Below are positions 1 to 5,920 of a DNA stretch of 6,773 nt, piece after piece. Source of the stretch: Jatrophihabitans sp. Lineage in GTDB: Bacteria > Actinomycetota > Actinomycetes > Mycobacteriales > Jatrophihabitantaceae. The notes under the pieces were generated by a model. It ran no database searches. It was not told where the DNA came from and was given only the letters and a program-made list of their open reading frames with translations. A program made the translations under genes and the position numbers. The stretch covers positions 1 through 6,773 of the forward strand of contig JAOPVG010000005.1 in NCBI GenBank assembly GCA_025966255.1, in the 5' to 3' direction. How positions within the stretch are numbered: the stretch's first letter is position 1; every line of letters begins with the position of its first letter.

Positions 1-690
1 GGTCGTGGCGATCGTCAGCGGGCCGATGTCGGCGAGACCGACGACGCCCCACTTCGACGAGTCGGCCCGCACCACGACCTCGCGTGCGCTCTCGACCAGA
101 ACCCGGTGGGTGGTGGCCTCGGCCAGGTTGGGCGTGGTGTAGCCGGCCCGGATGTCCATGCCGTGCACGCCGAGGAAGAGCAGGTCGACGTGCATGCTCG
201 CAATCGTCCGGTCGGCCACTGGACCGACGAGCGCCGCGCTCGGGGTGCGCACCCCGCCGGTGAGGATGACAGTGACCTGGTTGGCGGTGTCCAGAGAAGT
301 GATGACCTCCGCGACGGTGGTCGAGTTGGTGACGACGGTGAGTCCGGCGATCGTCGCGACGTAGCTCGCCATGGCCCAGGTGGTGGTGCCGGCCGACAGC
401 GCGATCGCCGCACCGGGCTGGATCAGCCCGGCCGCGTGCTCGGCGATCGCCTGCTTGGCCGGTTGGGCCAACTGGCTCTTGGCCGCGAATCCGGGCTCGA
501 AGGCCACTTTGCCCGCGAGCACGGCGCCGCCGTGGACCTTACGGGCGACCCCATCGCCGGTCAGCTGCTCCAGATCGCGTCGGACCGTCATGTCGGACAC
601 GCCGAGCAGATCGGTCAGATCGGCGACGCGAACCGCGCCGCTGCGGCGCAGTTCGGCGAGAATCCGCTCCTGACGTTGTTGCGCGAGCAC
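1..690 (-). CDS. DeoR/GlpR-family transcriptional regulator (3' end outside window)
   Basis: This is a DNA-binding regulator of the DeoR/GlpR family, which usually represses sugar genes and is released by a phosphorylated sugar. The frame is open for 230 codons from a GTG at 690 to the window edge. The start is supported by CAGGAGA (complement of 696-702) just upstream. Residues about 1-55 form the winged helix-turn-helix, with the DeoR signature VSDMTVRRDL near residues 31-40. The sugar-phosphate sensor domain follows, with the conserved AGTTT (about 100-104), VVTNS (119-123), LTGG (143-146), DLLFLG (169-174) and DSSKWG (200-205) motifs. Family members are usually about 250-260 aa, so only some 20-30 residues are missing. 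It is divergent from galK, so control of the galactose genes and of itself is likely. The inducer, perhaps galactose 1-phosphate or another sugar phosphate, is inference. Confidence 0.93.
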   Translation of the reverse strand, partial: MLAQQRQERILAELRRSGAVRVADLTDLLGVSDMTVRRDLEQLTGDGVARKVHGGAVLAGKVAFEPGFAAKSQLAQPAKQAIAEHAAGLIQPGAAIALSAGTTTWAMASYVATIAGLTVVTNSTTVAEVITSLDTANQVTVILTGGVRTPSAALVGPVADRTIASMHVDLLFLGVHGMDIRAGYTTPNLAEATTHRVLVESAREVVVRADSSKWGVVGLADIGPLTIATT

Positions 691-735
691 TGGCGTCTCC
701 TGAGTGGCAACGATTTCCCACAGATTCAAACATGA

Positions 736-741
736 TATAAC
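736..741 (+). promoter_or_regulatory. Candidate -10 element of the galK transcript
   Basis: TATAAC lies in an AT-rich island (724-741) within otherwise very GC-rich DNA. It would place the transcript start near 747-750, giving a leader of about 30 nt before the preferred galK start. No good -35 hexamer is visible at 16-18 bp upstream, so an activator-dependent or -35-independent promoter is possible. Confidence 0.3.
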
Positions 742-756
742 ACAGGTCACCAGTGT
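740..756. promoter_or_regulatory. Imperfect 17-bp palindrome, candidate operator between deoR-type gene and galK
   Basis: ACACAGGTCACCAGTGT has two 8-bp arms around a central C at 748, with a single mismatched pair (744/752). It sits just downstream of the galK -10 candidate and between the -35 and -10 of the candidate leftward promoter. A protein bound here could block both transcripts. The adjacent DeoR-family protein is the obvious candidate, but DeoR sites vary and this assignment is inference. Confidence 0.35.
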
Positions 757-761
757 CGATC

Positions 762-769
762 GGGAGAAG
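762..769 (+). promoter_or_regulatory. Ribosome binding site that decides the galK start
   Basis: GGGAGAAG ends 7 nt before the GTG at 777. The alternative in-frame GTG at 753 has no comparable purine-rich site at the right distance, and it would place this site inside the coding region. The motif therefore favours the start at 777. Confidence 0.6.
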
Positions 770-776
770 ATCGTTC

Positions 777-1868
777 GTGCCTGTTCGATGGCGAGCTCCG
801 GGCCGGGTCAACCTGATCGGGGAGCACACCGACTACAACGACGGATTCGTGCTCCCGTTCGCGATCGAGCAAGGCACCACGGCCACCGTGGACACCCGGA
901 CCGACGGGCGGGTCGCGGTCGCTTCGACGCAGCGACCGGAGCCGGTCGAGGTCGCGGTCGACACCTTTCGCCCGGGGACCGGGAGTTGGGCGGATTACGC
1001 CCTCGGCGTGCTGTGGGCGTTGCGCCGCCGCGGGGTCGACCTGCCCGGGTTGACGATCTCGATCGACAGTGACGTGCCGGTGGGGTCGGGCCTGTCGTCG
1101 TCGGCGGCGCTGGTCTGCTCGGTGGCGACGGCGGTCGACGCACTCCTTGGCCTCGAGCTGTCCGCCGACGACCTGCTCGCGGTCACCCGCAGCGCGGAGA
1201 ACGACTTCGTCGGTGCGCCGACCGGTGGGATGGACCAGCTCGCGTCACTGCGTAGCGAAGCCGGTCACGCGCTGTTCTGCGACATGCGCACGCTGGCGAC
1301 CGAGCAGGTCCCGTTCGACCTCGGTGATCTGACGCTGTTGGTGATCGACACCCGGGCCGAGCACCGGCACGCCGACGGGGAGTACCGCCGGCGGCGCGAG
1401 GGCTGCGAACGGGCCGCTCGCCAGCTGGGTGTGCCGGCTTTGCGGGACATCGACGCCGCTGGGCTGCAGAGCGCACTCGCCCGCCTCGACGACGATGAGC
1501 TGCGCCGCTTCACCCGCCACATCGTCACCGAGAACGAACGGGTGCTGCAGACCGTGGCCGCCCTCCGAGCGGGCGAGCTCGCAGAATTGGGACCGTTGCT
1601 CACCGCGTCCCACGTCTCCATGCGCGACGACTTCCGGATCACGGGACCCGAGCTGGACTGCGCCGTCGATGCGCTGCTGGGCGTGGGCGCACTGGGCGCC
1701 CGGATGACCGGTGGTGGTTTCGGCGGGTGCGTGATCGGGCTCGTCGAGACCCGGACCGCGGACACCGCGCTGGCCGCGGTGCAGACCGCGTTCGCCGACC
1801 GGGCCTTCGGGTCGCCGCAGGCGTTTGCCGCCGTTCCCTCCGGCGGCGCGCATCGGCTGGCATCGTGA
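777..1868 (+). CDS. galK: Galactokinase
   Basis: GalK phosphorylates alpha-D-galactose with ATP to galactose 1-phosphate, the entry step of the cytoplasmic Leloir pathway. The protein belongs to the GHMP kinase superfamily. From the start at 777 it has the galactokinase signature GRVNLIGEHTDY at residues 9-20, including the catalytic-type Arg10. The ATP-binding loop PVGSGLSSSAA is at 101-111, GGMDQ with the catalytic Asp153 at 150-154, and the C-terminal TGGGFGG motif at 311-317. It is 363 aa, close to short actinobacterial galactokinases that begin just before the APGRVNLIGEH block. A start at GTG 753 would add eight residues but has a poor ribosome binding site. The TGA stop overlaps the GTG of the downstream alpha-galactosidase, which indicates one transcript with coupled translation. 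All key residues are present, so it should be active. Confidence 0.97.
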   Translation: MPVRWRAPGRVNLIGEHTDYNDGFVLPFAIEQGTTATVDTRTDGRVAVASTQRPEPVEVAVDTFRPGTGSWADYALGVLWALRRRGVDLPGLTISIDSDVPVGSGLSSSAALVCSVATAVDALLGLELSADDLLAVTRSAENDFVGAPTGGMDQLASLRSEAGHALFCDMRTLATEQVPFDLGDLTLLVIDTRAEHRHADGEYRRRREGCERAARQLGVPALRDIDAAGLQSALARLDDDELRRFTRHIVTENERVLQTVAALRAGELAELGPLLTASHVSMRDDFRITGPELDCAVDALLGVGALGARMTGGGFGGCVIGLVETRTADTALAAVQTAFADRAFGSPQAFAAVPSGGAHRLAS

Positions 1869-2749
1869 TCTTTCCTGCGGACGGCACCGGCACCGGGCTC
1901 GTTCTCGACACCGAGACCGAGCCGGACCGCTTGCCGATCGTTCGCTGGCTGGGCCGCTCGGACGCACTCGGGCCGGACGCCGTGGCGGTGCTCGGAACTT
2001 GCGGCGGCGTGCCGTTGCTGGTCGAGCACTCTCGCGGCAGCTTCGTGCGGCCCGGGCTTCGCGGGCATCGGCTGGCAGCGGGCGCCGGCACCGGTGGCGG
2101 GGATGGCGCGGACATCGCCGGGCGCGACTGGTCGACCGCGTTCCGACCGACGCAGACGCACCTGGAGGGCGACGTGCTCGTCCTCGTCGCGGCGGACGAC
2201 GCGGCCGGGCTCGGGCTGCGCACCGAGGCCGCTGCGTTGCCGGGTGGGGCGCTGCGGATCCGGCACGTCCTGACCAATCGCGGCGCCTCGCCCTATCTGG
2301 TTGACGGCCTCGAGGTCAGCGTCCCGATCCCGGACTCGTTCGCCGAACTGCTTGACTTCACCGGCCGCCACGAGCGTGAACGCACCCCCCAGCGCCACCC
2401 GATCCGGGACGGCCTCTGGGTCCAGGAGAGCCGGGCCGGGCGCCCCGGCCTCGACGCGGCCAGCATGTTCGTCGCCGGCAGCGCCGGGTTCGGTTTCGCC
2501 CACGGAGAGGTCGTAGCCCTGGCCGTCGCGGCCAGCGGCAACTCCGTCCTGGCGCTGCAGCGCAACGGAGCCGAGGGGCCGCGTCTTTGCGGCGGCGAGC
2601 TTCTGATGCCGGGCGAGATCGTCCTGACCGAGGGCGAGTCGTACGCATCACCCTGGGTCTTCGTGGTTGCCGCGGACGACGGGCTGGACTCGATCGCGGC
2701 GGCACTGCACACCTGGCAGCGATCGCTCGGTGCCCACCCGGCCCGGTAA
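1865..2749 (+). CDS. Alpha-galactosidase GH36, N-terminal part (ends at in-frame TAA)
   Basis: These 294 codons encode the N-terminal beta-sandwich domain of a glycoside hydrolase family 36 alpha-galactosidase. The family hallmarks are visible: LPIVRWLG near residues 23-30, then FTGRHERERTPQRHPI and GLWVQESRAGRPGLDAA in the second half. The segment LLMPGEIVLTEGESYASPWV and the helix containing LHTWQRSL close the domain. The start is the GTG overlapping the galK stop (GTGA). There is no clear ribosome binding site, so translation is probably coupled to galK. No signal peptide is present, so the enzyme would be cytoplasmic. The frame stops at TAA (2747-2749), and the next codons continue the same protein in the same frame. 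Alone, this part lacks all catalytic residues. Confidence 0.85.
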   Translation: MIFPADGTGTGLVLDTETEPDRLPIVRWLGRSDALGPDAVAVLGTCGGVPLLVEHSRGSFVRPGLRGHRLAAGAGTGGGDGADIAGRDWSTAFRPTQTHLEGDVLVLVAADDAAGLGLRTEAAALPGGALRIRHVLTNRGASPYLVDGLEVSVPIPDSFAELLDFTGRHERERTPQRHPIRDGLWVQESRAGRPGLDAASMFVAGSAGFGFAHGEVVALAVAASGNSVLALQRNGAEGPRLCGGELLMPGEIVLTEGESYASPWVFVVAADDGLDSIAAALHTWQRSLGAHPAR

Positions 2750-2752
2750 CCG

Positions 2753-3994
2753 GTGACGCTCAACGTGTGGGAGGCGGTTTACTTCGACCACGATCTGGAC
2801 CGGTTGCGGGGGTTGGCCGACCTCGCCGCCCAGGTGGGGGTCGAACGGTTCGTCCTCGACGACGGCTGGTTCCGGGGGCGCCGCGACGACCACGCCGGTC
2901 TGGGTGACTGGTACGTCGACGAGGCGGTGTGGCCGGACGGGCTGGCCCCGATCATCGACCACGTGCACGAAGCGGGGATGCAGTTCGGACTCTGGTTCGA
3001 GCCGGAGATGGTGAATCCCGACTCCGACCTGTACCGCGCGCATCCCGACTGGGTGCTGTCCGCGCGCGACCAGGTACCGCTCCTGCAGCGCAACCAGCTC
3101 GTGCTCGACCTCACCAACCCCGAGGTCGGGGACTATCTGTTGGCGCGGCTGGACGAGCTGCTGAGCCTCAACGCCGTCGACTACGTGAAGTGGGATCACA
3201 ACCGGGATCTGCTCGAGGCCGGCAGTCCGAAGCACGAATTCGCGCCGGCGGCGCACCGGCAGAACGCCGCGTTCCATCGTCTGCTGGGTGCGCTGCGAGC
3301 CCGGCACCCGCGCGTCGACTTCGAGTCGTGCGCGTCCGGCGGCGGCCGCATCGACCTCAGCGTGATCGAGCAGGTGCAGCGGGTCTGGACGTCAGACATG
3401 ACGGACGCGCTGTCCCGGCAGCAGATCCAACGGTGGACGGCGCAGCTGATCGCGCCCGAATACCTCGGCGCGCACGTGTCGTCGCCGACGTCGCACCAGA
3501 CCGGCCGCACCTTGTCGCTGGACTTCCGAGCCGCCACCGCGCTATTCGGTGCGTTCGGCATCGAGTGGGATCTCACCGACGCGAGCCCGCAGGACCTCGA
3601 CCGGCTGGCCGGGTGGGTGGACCGGCACAAGCGCTGGCGGCCGCTGCTGCACTCCGGGCGGGTGGTCCGGATCGAGACGAACGACCCGGCGGTATGGGCG
3701 CACGGCGTGATCGCTGCCGACCGGCGCCGGGCACTGGTCGCGCACGTCCAGTTGGACGAGTCGGCGCACAACCGCGGGGTCCGGCTGCGCGTGCCGGGGT
3801 TGGACGAGGCGACGGCCTACCGGTGCGCGTGGGCGAGTCCGATCGACGAAGCCCGGGTCTCCGGGGCGGTGCCGCTGGATCCGGCGGGCCCGACCGGCGG
3901 CGTGGCGGTCAGCGGCGCGGCGCTCGCCGACCTCGGCTTGTGGCTACCGCGCCGCCGGCCCGAACACATCCAGCTCATCGCCCTGGAAACGTGA
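2753..3994 (+). CDS. Alpha-galactosidase GH36, catalytic barrel part (after in-frame TAA)
   Basis: These 413 codons encode the catalytic barrel and C-terminal beta domain of GH36 alpha-galactosidase. The enzyme releases terminal alpha-linked galactose from sugars such as melibiose and raffinose with retention of configuration. The segment begins with the conserved barrel start LNVWEAVYFDHD. It contains LDDGWF (35-40) and GLWFEPEMVNPDSDLY (79-94). The nucleophile motif YVKWDHNRD has Asp148. ESCASGGGRIDL is at 191-202, and the acid/base motif WTSDMTDA at 212-219 carries Asp215 and Asp218. GAHVSSPTSHQTGR follows at 239-252. A GTG at 2753 lies 3 bp after the upstream TAA and could serve for translational restart, but no ribosome binding site is visible. 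No further stop or frameshift follows, so decay is absent. The gene ends 6 bp from the convergent ino1 stop. Confidence 0.85.
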   Translation: MTLNVWEAVYFDHDLDRLRGLADLAAQVGVERFVLDDGWFRGRRDDHAGLGDWYVDEAVWPDGLAPIIDHVHEAGMQFGLWFEPEMVNPDSDLYRAHPDWVLSARDQVPLLQRNQLVLDLTNPEVGDYLLARLDELLSLNAVDYVKWDHNRDLLEAGSPKHEFAPAAHRQNAAFHRLLGALRARHPRVDFESCASGGGRIDLSVIEQVQRVWTSDMTDALSRQQIQRWTAQLIAPEYLGAHVSSPTSHQTGRTLSLDFRAATALFGAFGIEWDLTDASPQDLDRLAGWVDRHKRWRPLLHSGRVVRIETNDPAVWAHGVIAADRRRALVAHVQLDESAHNRGVRLRVPGLDEATAYRCAWASPIDEARVSGAVPLDPAGPTGGVAVSGAALADLGLWLPRRRPEHIQLIALET

Positions 3995-4000
3995 CCGTGG

Positions 4001-5101
4001 CTACCGTTCGACGGTGCCGTCGATGAAGTCCTGGACGGCCTGACGCGCGTCGTCGTCGAAGTACTGCACCGGCGGGGACTTCATGAAGTAGGACGACGCC
4101 GAGAGGATCGCGCCGCCGATCCCGCGGTCCTTGGCGATCTTCGCCGCGCGCAGCGCGTCGATGATGATGCCGGCGGAGTTCGGGGAGTCCCAGACCTCGA
4201 GCTTGTACTCGAGGTTCAGCGGCACGTCGCCGAACGTCTTTCCCTCGAGCCGCACGAAGGCCCACTTGCGGTCATCGAGCCACGCCACGTAGTCGGACGG
4301 GCCGATGTGGACGTTGCGCTCGCCCATGTCGCGGTCGGGGATCTGGCTGGTGACCGACTGCGTCTTCGAAATCTTCTTGGACTCCAGACGCTCCCGCTCG
4401 AGCATGTTCTTGAAGTCCATGTTTCCGCCGACGTTGAGCTGGTAGGTGCGCTGCACCTCCACGCCGCGGTCCTCGAACAGCTTGGTCAGAACGCGGTGGG
4501 TGATCGTGGCGCCGACCTGGCTCTTGATGTCGTCACCGACGATCGCGACTCCGGCGTCCTCGAACTTCTTGGCCCACGCGGGGGTGCTGGCGATGAAGAC
4601 CGGCAGCGCGTTGACGAAGGCGACCTTGGCGTCGATGGAGCACTGCGCGTAGAACTTCGCTGCCGCCTCGGAGCCGACCGGCAGGTAGCAGATCAGGACG
4701 TCGACCTGCGCGTCCTTGAGGACCTTCACGACGTCGACGGGCTCGTCGCGCGATTCCTCGATGGTCTCGCGGTAGTACTTGCCGAGGCCGTCAAGGGTGT
4801 GCCCGCGCAGGACCGGGACATTGAGCTCCGGGACGTCGCAGATCTTGATGGTGTTGTTCTCGCTGGCCAGGATGGCCTGCGAGAGGTCGGTGCCCACCTT
4901 CTTGGCGTCGACGTCGAACGCGGCGACGAACTCGATGTCGCTGACGTGGTACGGCCCGAAGTTGACGTGCATGAGGCCGGGAACCTTGGCCGACGGGTCG
5001 GCGTCCCGGTAGAAGTGGACGCCCTGGACGAGGGACGCGGCGCAGTTACCTACGCCGACGATGGCGACCCGGATCTTGCCGGCCGCAGACTGCGAACCCA
5101 T
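4001..5101 (-). CDS. ino1: Inositol-3-phosphate synthase
   Basis: This NAD-dependent enzyme converts glucose 6-phosphate to 1L-myo-inositol 1-phosphate (also called inositol 3-phosphate). In actinobacteria the product feeds mycothiol and phosphatidylinositol synthesis. The 366-aa protein matches the short actinobacterial form and not the longer eukaryotic one. The Rossmann NAD site [13 protein letters not shown] lies at residues 12-24. [10 protein letters not shown] (61-70), [16 protein letters not shown] (138-153), [11 protein letters not shown] (189-199), [13 protein letters not shown] (221-233) and [15 protein letters not shown] (297-311) are all family blocks. Conserved lysines in DDRKWAF (Lys279) and FMKSPP (Lys341) are the likely catalytic or substrate-binding residues. 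The start ATG has an ideal AAGGAGGAG site upstream. It lies 59 bp downstream of the PadR-family gene on the same strand, so co-transcription is likely. Confidence 0.97.
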   Translation of the reverse strand: MGSQSAAGKIRVAIVGVGNCAASLVQGVHFYRDADPSAKVPGLMHVNFGPYHVSDIEFVAAFDVDAKKVGTDLSQAILASENNTIKICDVPELNVPVLRGHTLDGLGKYYRETIEESRDEPVDVVKVLKDAQVDVLICYLPVGSEAAAKFYAQCSIDAKVAFVNALPVFIASTPAWAKKFEDAGVAIVGDDIKSQVGATITHRVLTKLFEDRGVEVQRTYQLNVGGNMDFKNMLERERLESKKISKTQSVTSQIPDRDMGERNVHIGPSDYVAWLDDRKWAFVRLEGKTFGDVPLNLEYKLEVWDSPNSAGIIIDALRAAKIAKDRGIGGAILSASSYFMKSPPVQYFDDDARQAVQDFIDGTVER

Positions 5102-5106
5102 CAGGG

Positions 5107-5115
5107 CTCCTCCTT
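5107..5115 (-). promoter_or_regulatory. Strong ribosome binding site of ino1
   Basis: On the minus strand AAGGAGGAG ends 5 nt before the ATG at 5101, a near-perfect Shine-Dalgarno sequence. It is much stronger than those of neighbouring genes, as expected for a highly translated metabolic enzyme. The rest of the 59-bp gap to the upstream gene shows no clear terminator. Confidence 0.75.
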
Positions 5116-5160
5116 AGTGTTTGTGCAACGTGTCGAAAGGGTGAAAACGGAGGGGTGGAA

Positions 5161-5712
5161 CTAGTGCTCGGCGCCGTCCGGGGCGTCTGAGCGTTCGTGC
5201 TCGATCAACTCGGTGAGCCAGCGGACCTCGCGGTCAACGGACTCGAGGCCGTGCTCATGCAGCACCCGGGTGTAGCGGTCGAACCGCTCGCCAGTGCGAG
5301 CCAGCGTGCTTTTCATGCCGTCGCGCTGCTCTTCAACGCGGCGCCGGCGTCCTTCCAGGATCTGCAACCTGATGTCCGAGCGCGTCTGGGCGAAGAACGC
5401 CAGCCGAGCACCGAACCCGTCGTCGTCGAAAGCGTCCGGCCCGACCTCGGCGAGGAGGCTGGCCAGGTGCTCCTTGCCATCTGCGGTGAGCTGGTACACC
5501 CGCTTGCCGCGCCGCGACCGGCGGACGGCCGGTGCCTCGAGCGGCGATTCGTCGGAGATCCAGCCGGCCTCCGACAGCCGCCGAAGCGTCGGGTAGAGCG
5601 AACCGTACGAGAATGCCCGAAATGCCCCGAGTAGCGTAGCCAACCGCTTGCGCAGTTCGTACCCGTGCATCGGACTTTCGCTCAACAGCCCGAGGACGGC
5701 GATCTCCAACAT
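5161..5712 (-). CDS. PadR-family transcriptional regulator
   Basis: This 183-aa protein is a winged-helix regulator of the PadR family, usually a dimeric repressor that senses small molecules. Residues 1-80 form the DNA-binding domain: LEIAVLGLLSESPMHGYELRKRL at the start, then SYGSLYPTLRRLSEAGWI (35-52) with the recognition helix, and a basic wing with RRSRRGKRVYQLTADGK (64-80). The C-terminal half is largely helical and charged, consistent with the PadR dimerisation arm. The ATG at 5712 has a G-rich site (complement of 5721-5726) 8 nt upstream. It precedes ino1 on the same strand. The same pairing occurs in Mycobacterium tuberculosis (Rv0047c and ino1 Rv0046c), so it likely belongs with inositol metabolism. 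Its ligand and targets are unknown. The perfect inverted repeat at 5761-5781 upstream suggests that it represses itself. Confidence 0.93.
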   Translation of the reverse strand: MLEIAVLGLLSESPMHGYELRKRLATLLGAFRAFSYGSLYPTLRRLSEAGWISDESPLEAPAVRRSRRGKRVYQLTADGKEHLASLLAEVGPDAFDDDGFGARLAFFAQTRSDIRLQILEGRRRRVEEQRDGMKSTLARTGERFDRYTRVLHEHGLESVDREVRWLTELIEHERSDAPDGAEH

Positions 5713-5760
5713 TCGACCCGCCCCCCTTTTCCGTCATGCGGCGGATGGGTGTCTCGCTGC

Positions 5761-5781
5761 GATGTATCAGCACGATACATC
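5761..5781. promoter_or_regulatory. Perfect 8-5-8 inverted repeat, likely PadR operator
   Basis: GATGTATC (5761-5768) and GATACATC (5774-5781) are perfect reverse complements around a 5-bp spacer. The outer ATGT...ACAT halves match the layout known for PadR-family operators. The site begins 48 bp upstream of the padR start and is AT-rich within GC-rich DNA, so it probably overlaps the padR (and ino1) promoter. It also lies about 140 bp upstream of the divergent beta-helix gene. Binding by the adjacent PadR protein is inference. Confidence 0.65.
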
Positions 5782-5873
5782 AGCTCGACCCGAACGTGTT
5801 ACCGAGGCCGCGGCCAGATGTCCGGGAGGTGTTCGGCGGTGGAACGGCGGGGGGTCGGAAAACGAAACGCACC

Positions 5874-5886
5874 CTTATGCGATAAG
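5874..5886. repeat. Short perfect inverted repeat upstream of the beta-helix gene
   Basis: CTTAT (5874-5878) and ATAAG (5882-5886) are reverse complements around GCG. The element lies 34 bp before the start codon at 5921, where a -10 region would be expected, and it is the most AT-rich stretch nearby. It could be a promoter element or operator. Its short arms mean chance cannot be excluded. Confidence 0.3.
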
Positions 5887-5904
5887 TTGCCGCGAGGTTT
5901 GCCT

Positions 5905-5913
5905 AGGTGGGGG
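5905..5913 (+). promoter_or_regulatory. Ribosome binding site of the beta-helix gene
   Basis: AGGTGGGGG ends 7 nt before the ATG at 5921 and supports that start over the in-frame ATG at 5966. The latter would remove the basic n-region of the signal peptide. The ATG at 5916 is in another frame that soon runs to a stop. Confidence 0.55.
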
Positions 5914-5920
5914 TTATGAA

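Larger units (their letters stand above)
732..759 (-). promoter_or_regulatory. Candidate leftward promoter for the DeoR-family gene
   Basis: On the minus strand, TCGACA (complement of 754-759) and TATCAT (complement of 732-737) are separated by 16 nt. Each matches five of six bases of the sigma-70-type TTGACA/TATAAT consensus. The site ends 41 bp upstream of the GTG start. It overlaps the rightward galK promoter region, so the two divergent transcripts may compete. This is a pattern match only. Confidence 0.35.
1865..3994 (+). pseudogene. Whole GH36 alpha-galactosidase locus read as one gene with a single internal stop
   Basis: The two preceding parts share one frame and are separated only by TAA (2747-2749) and one CCG codon. 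Joined, they give about 709 codons, which fits full-length actinobacterial GH36 enzymes of about 700-730 aa. The residues around the stop read HPAR-stop-PVTLNVWEAVYFD, and family members normally continue through this point as one chain. The locus is thus best described as one gene with one nonsense codon. A natural two-polypeptide enzyme or a base-calling error are the alternatives. Which is right cannot be decided from this sequence. Confidence 0.6.

Noticed and set aside
106..735. 209-codon open frame on the plus strand opposite the DeoR-family gene
   Set aside because: Low-complexity Gly/Arg/Asp-rich translation with no motif. The minus strand has a complete DeoR-type domain order.
753..776. 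Upstream GTG as the start of galK
   Set aside because: It has no proper ribosome binding site, overlaps the palindrome at 740-756, and the GGGAGAAG site fits the GTG at 777. It is not fully excluded.
1245..2503. Two long minus-strand open frames (240 and 412 codons) across galK and the alpha-galactosidase
   Set aside because: They lie antisense to genes with clear family motifs, and their translations are Arg/Pro/Ala-rich without domains.
4003..4015. Hairpin ACCGT-TCG-ACGGT as a bidirectional terminator
   Set aside because: The stem is only 5 bp, lies within the ino1 3' end, and has no T-run on either side.
2929..4026. 365-codon open frame in another plus-strand frame over the catalytic barrel
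   Set aside because: Arg/Pro/Gly-rich shadow frame; the GH36 catalytic motifs are in the other frame.
5102..5160. Separate ino1 promoter in the gap after padR
   Set aside because: Apart from the ribosome binding site, no convincing -35/-10 pair was found; co-transcription with padR is simpler.
4307..5164. 285-codon open frame on the plus strand opposite ino1
   Set aside because: It is a mirror of the ino1 frame in high-GC DNA, rich in Val/Asp/Leu/Arg with no recognisable domain. ino1 on the other strand is unambiguous.
5665..5919. 84-codon plus-strand open frame spanning the padR start and the intergenic region
   Set aside because: It overlaps the padR 5' end and the operator, and has no ribosome binding site or domain.
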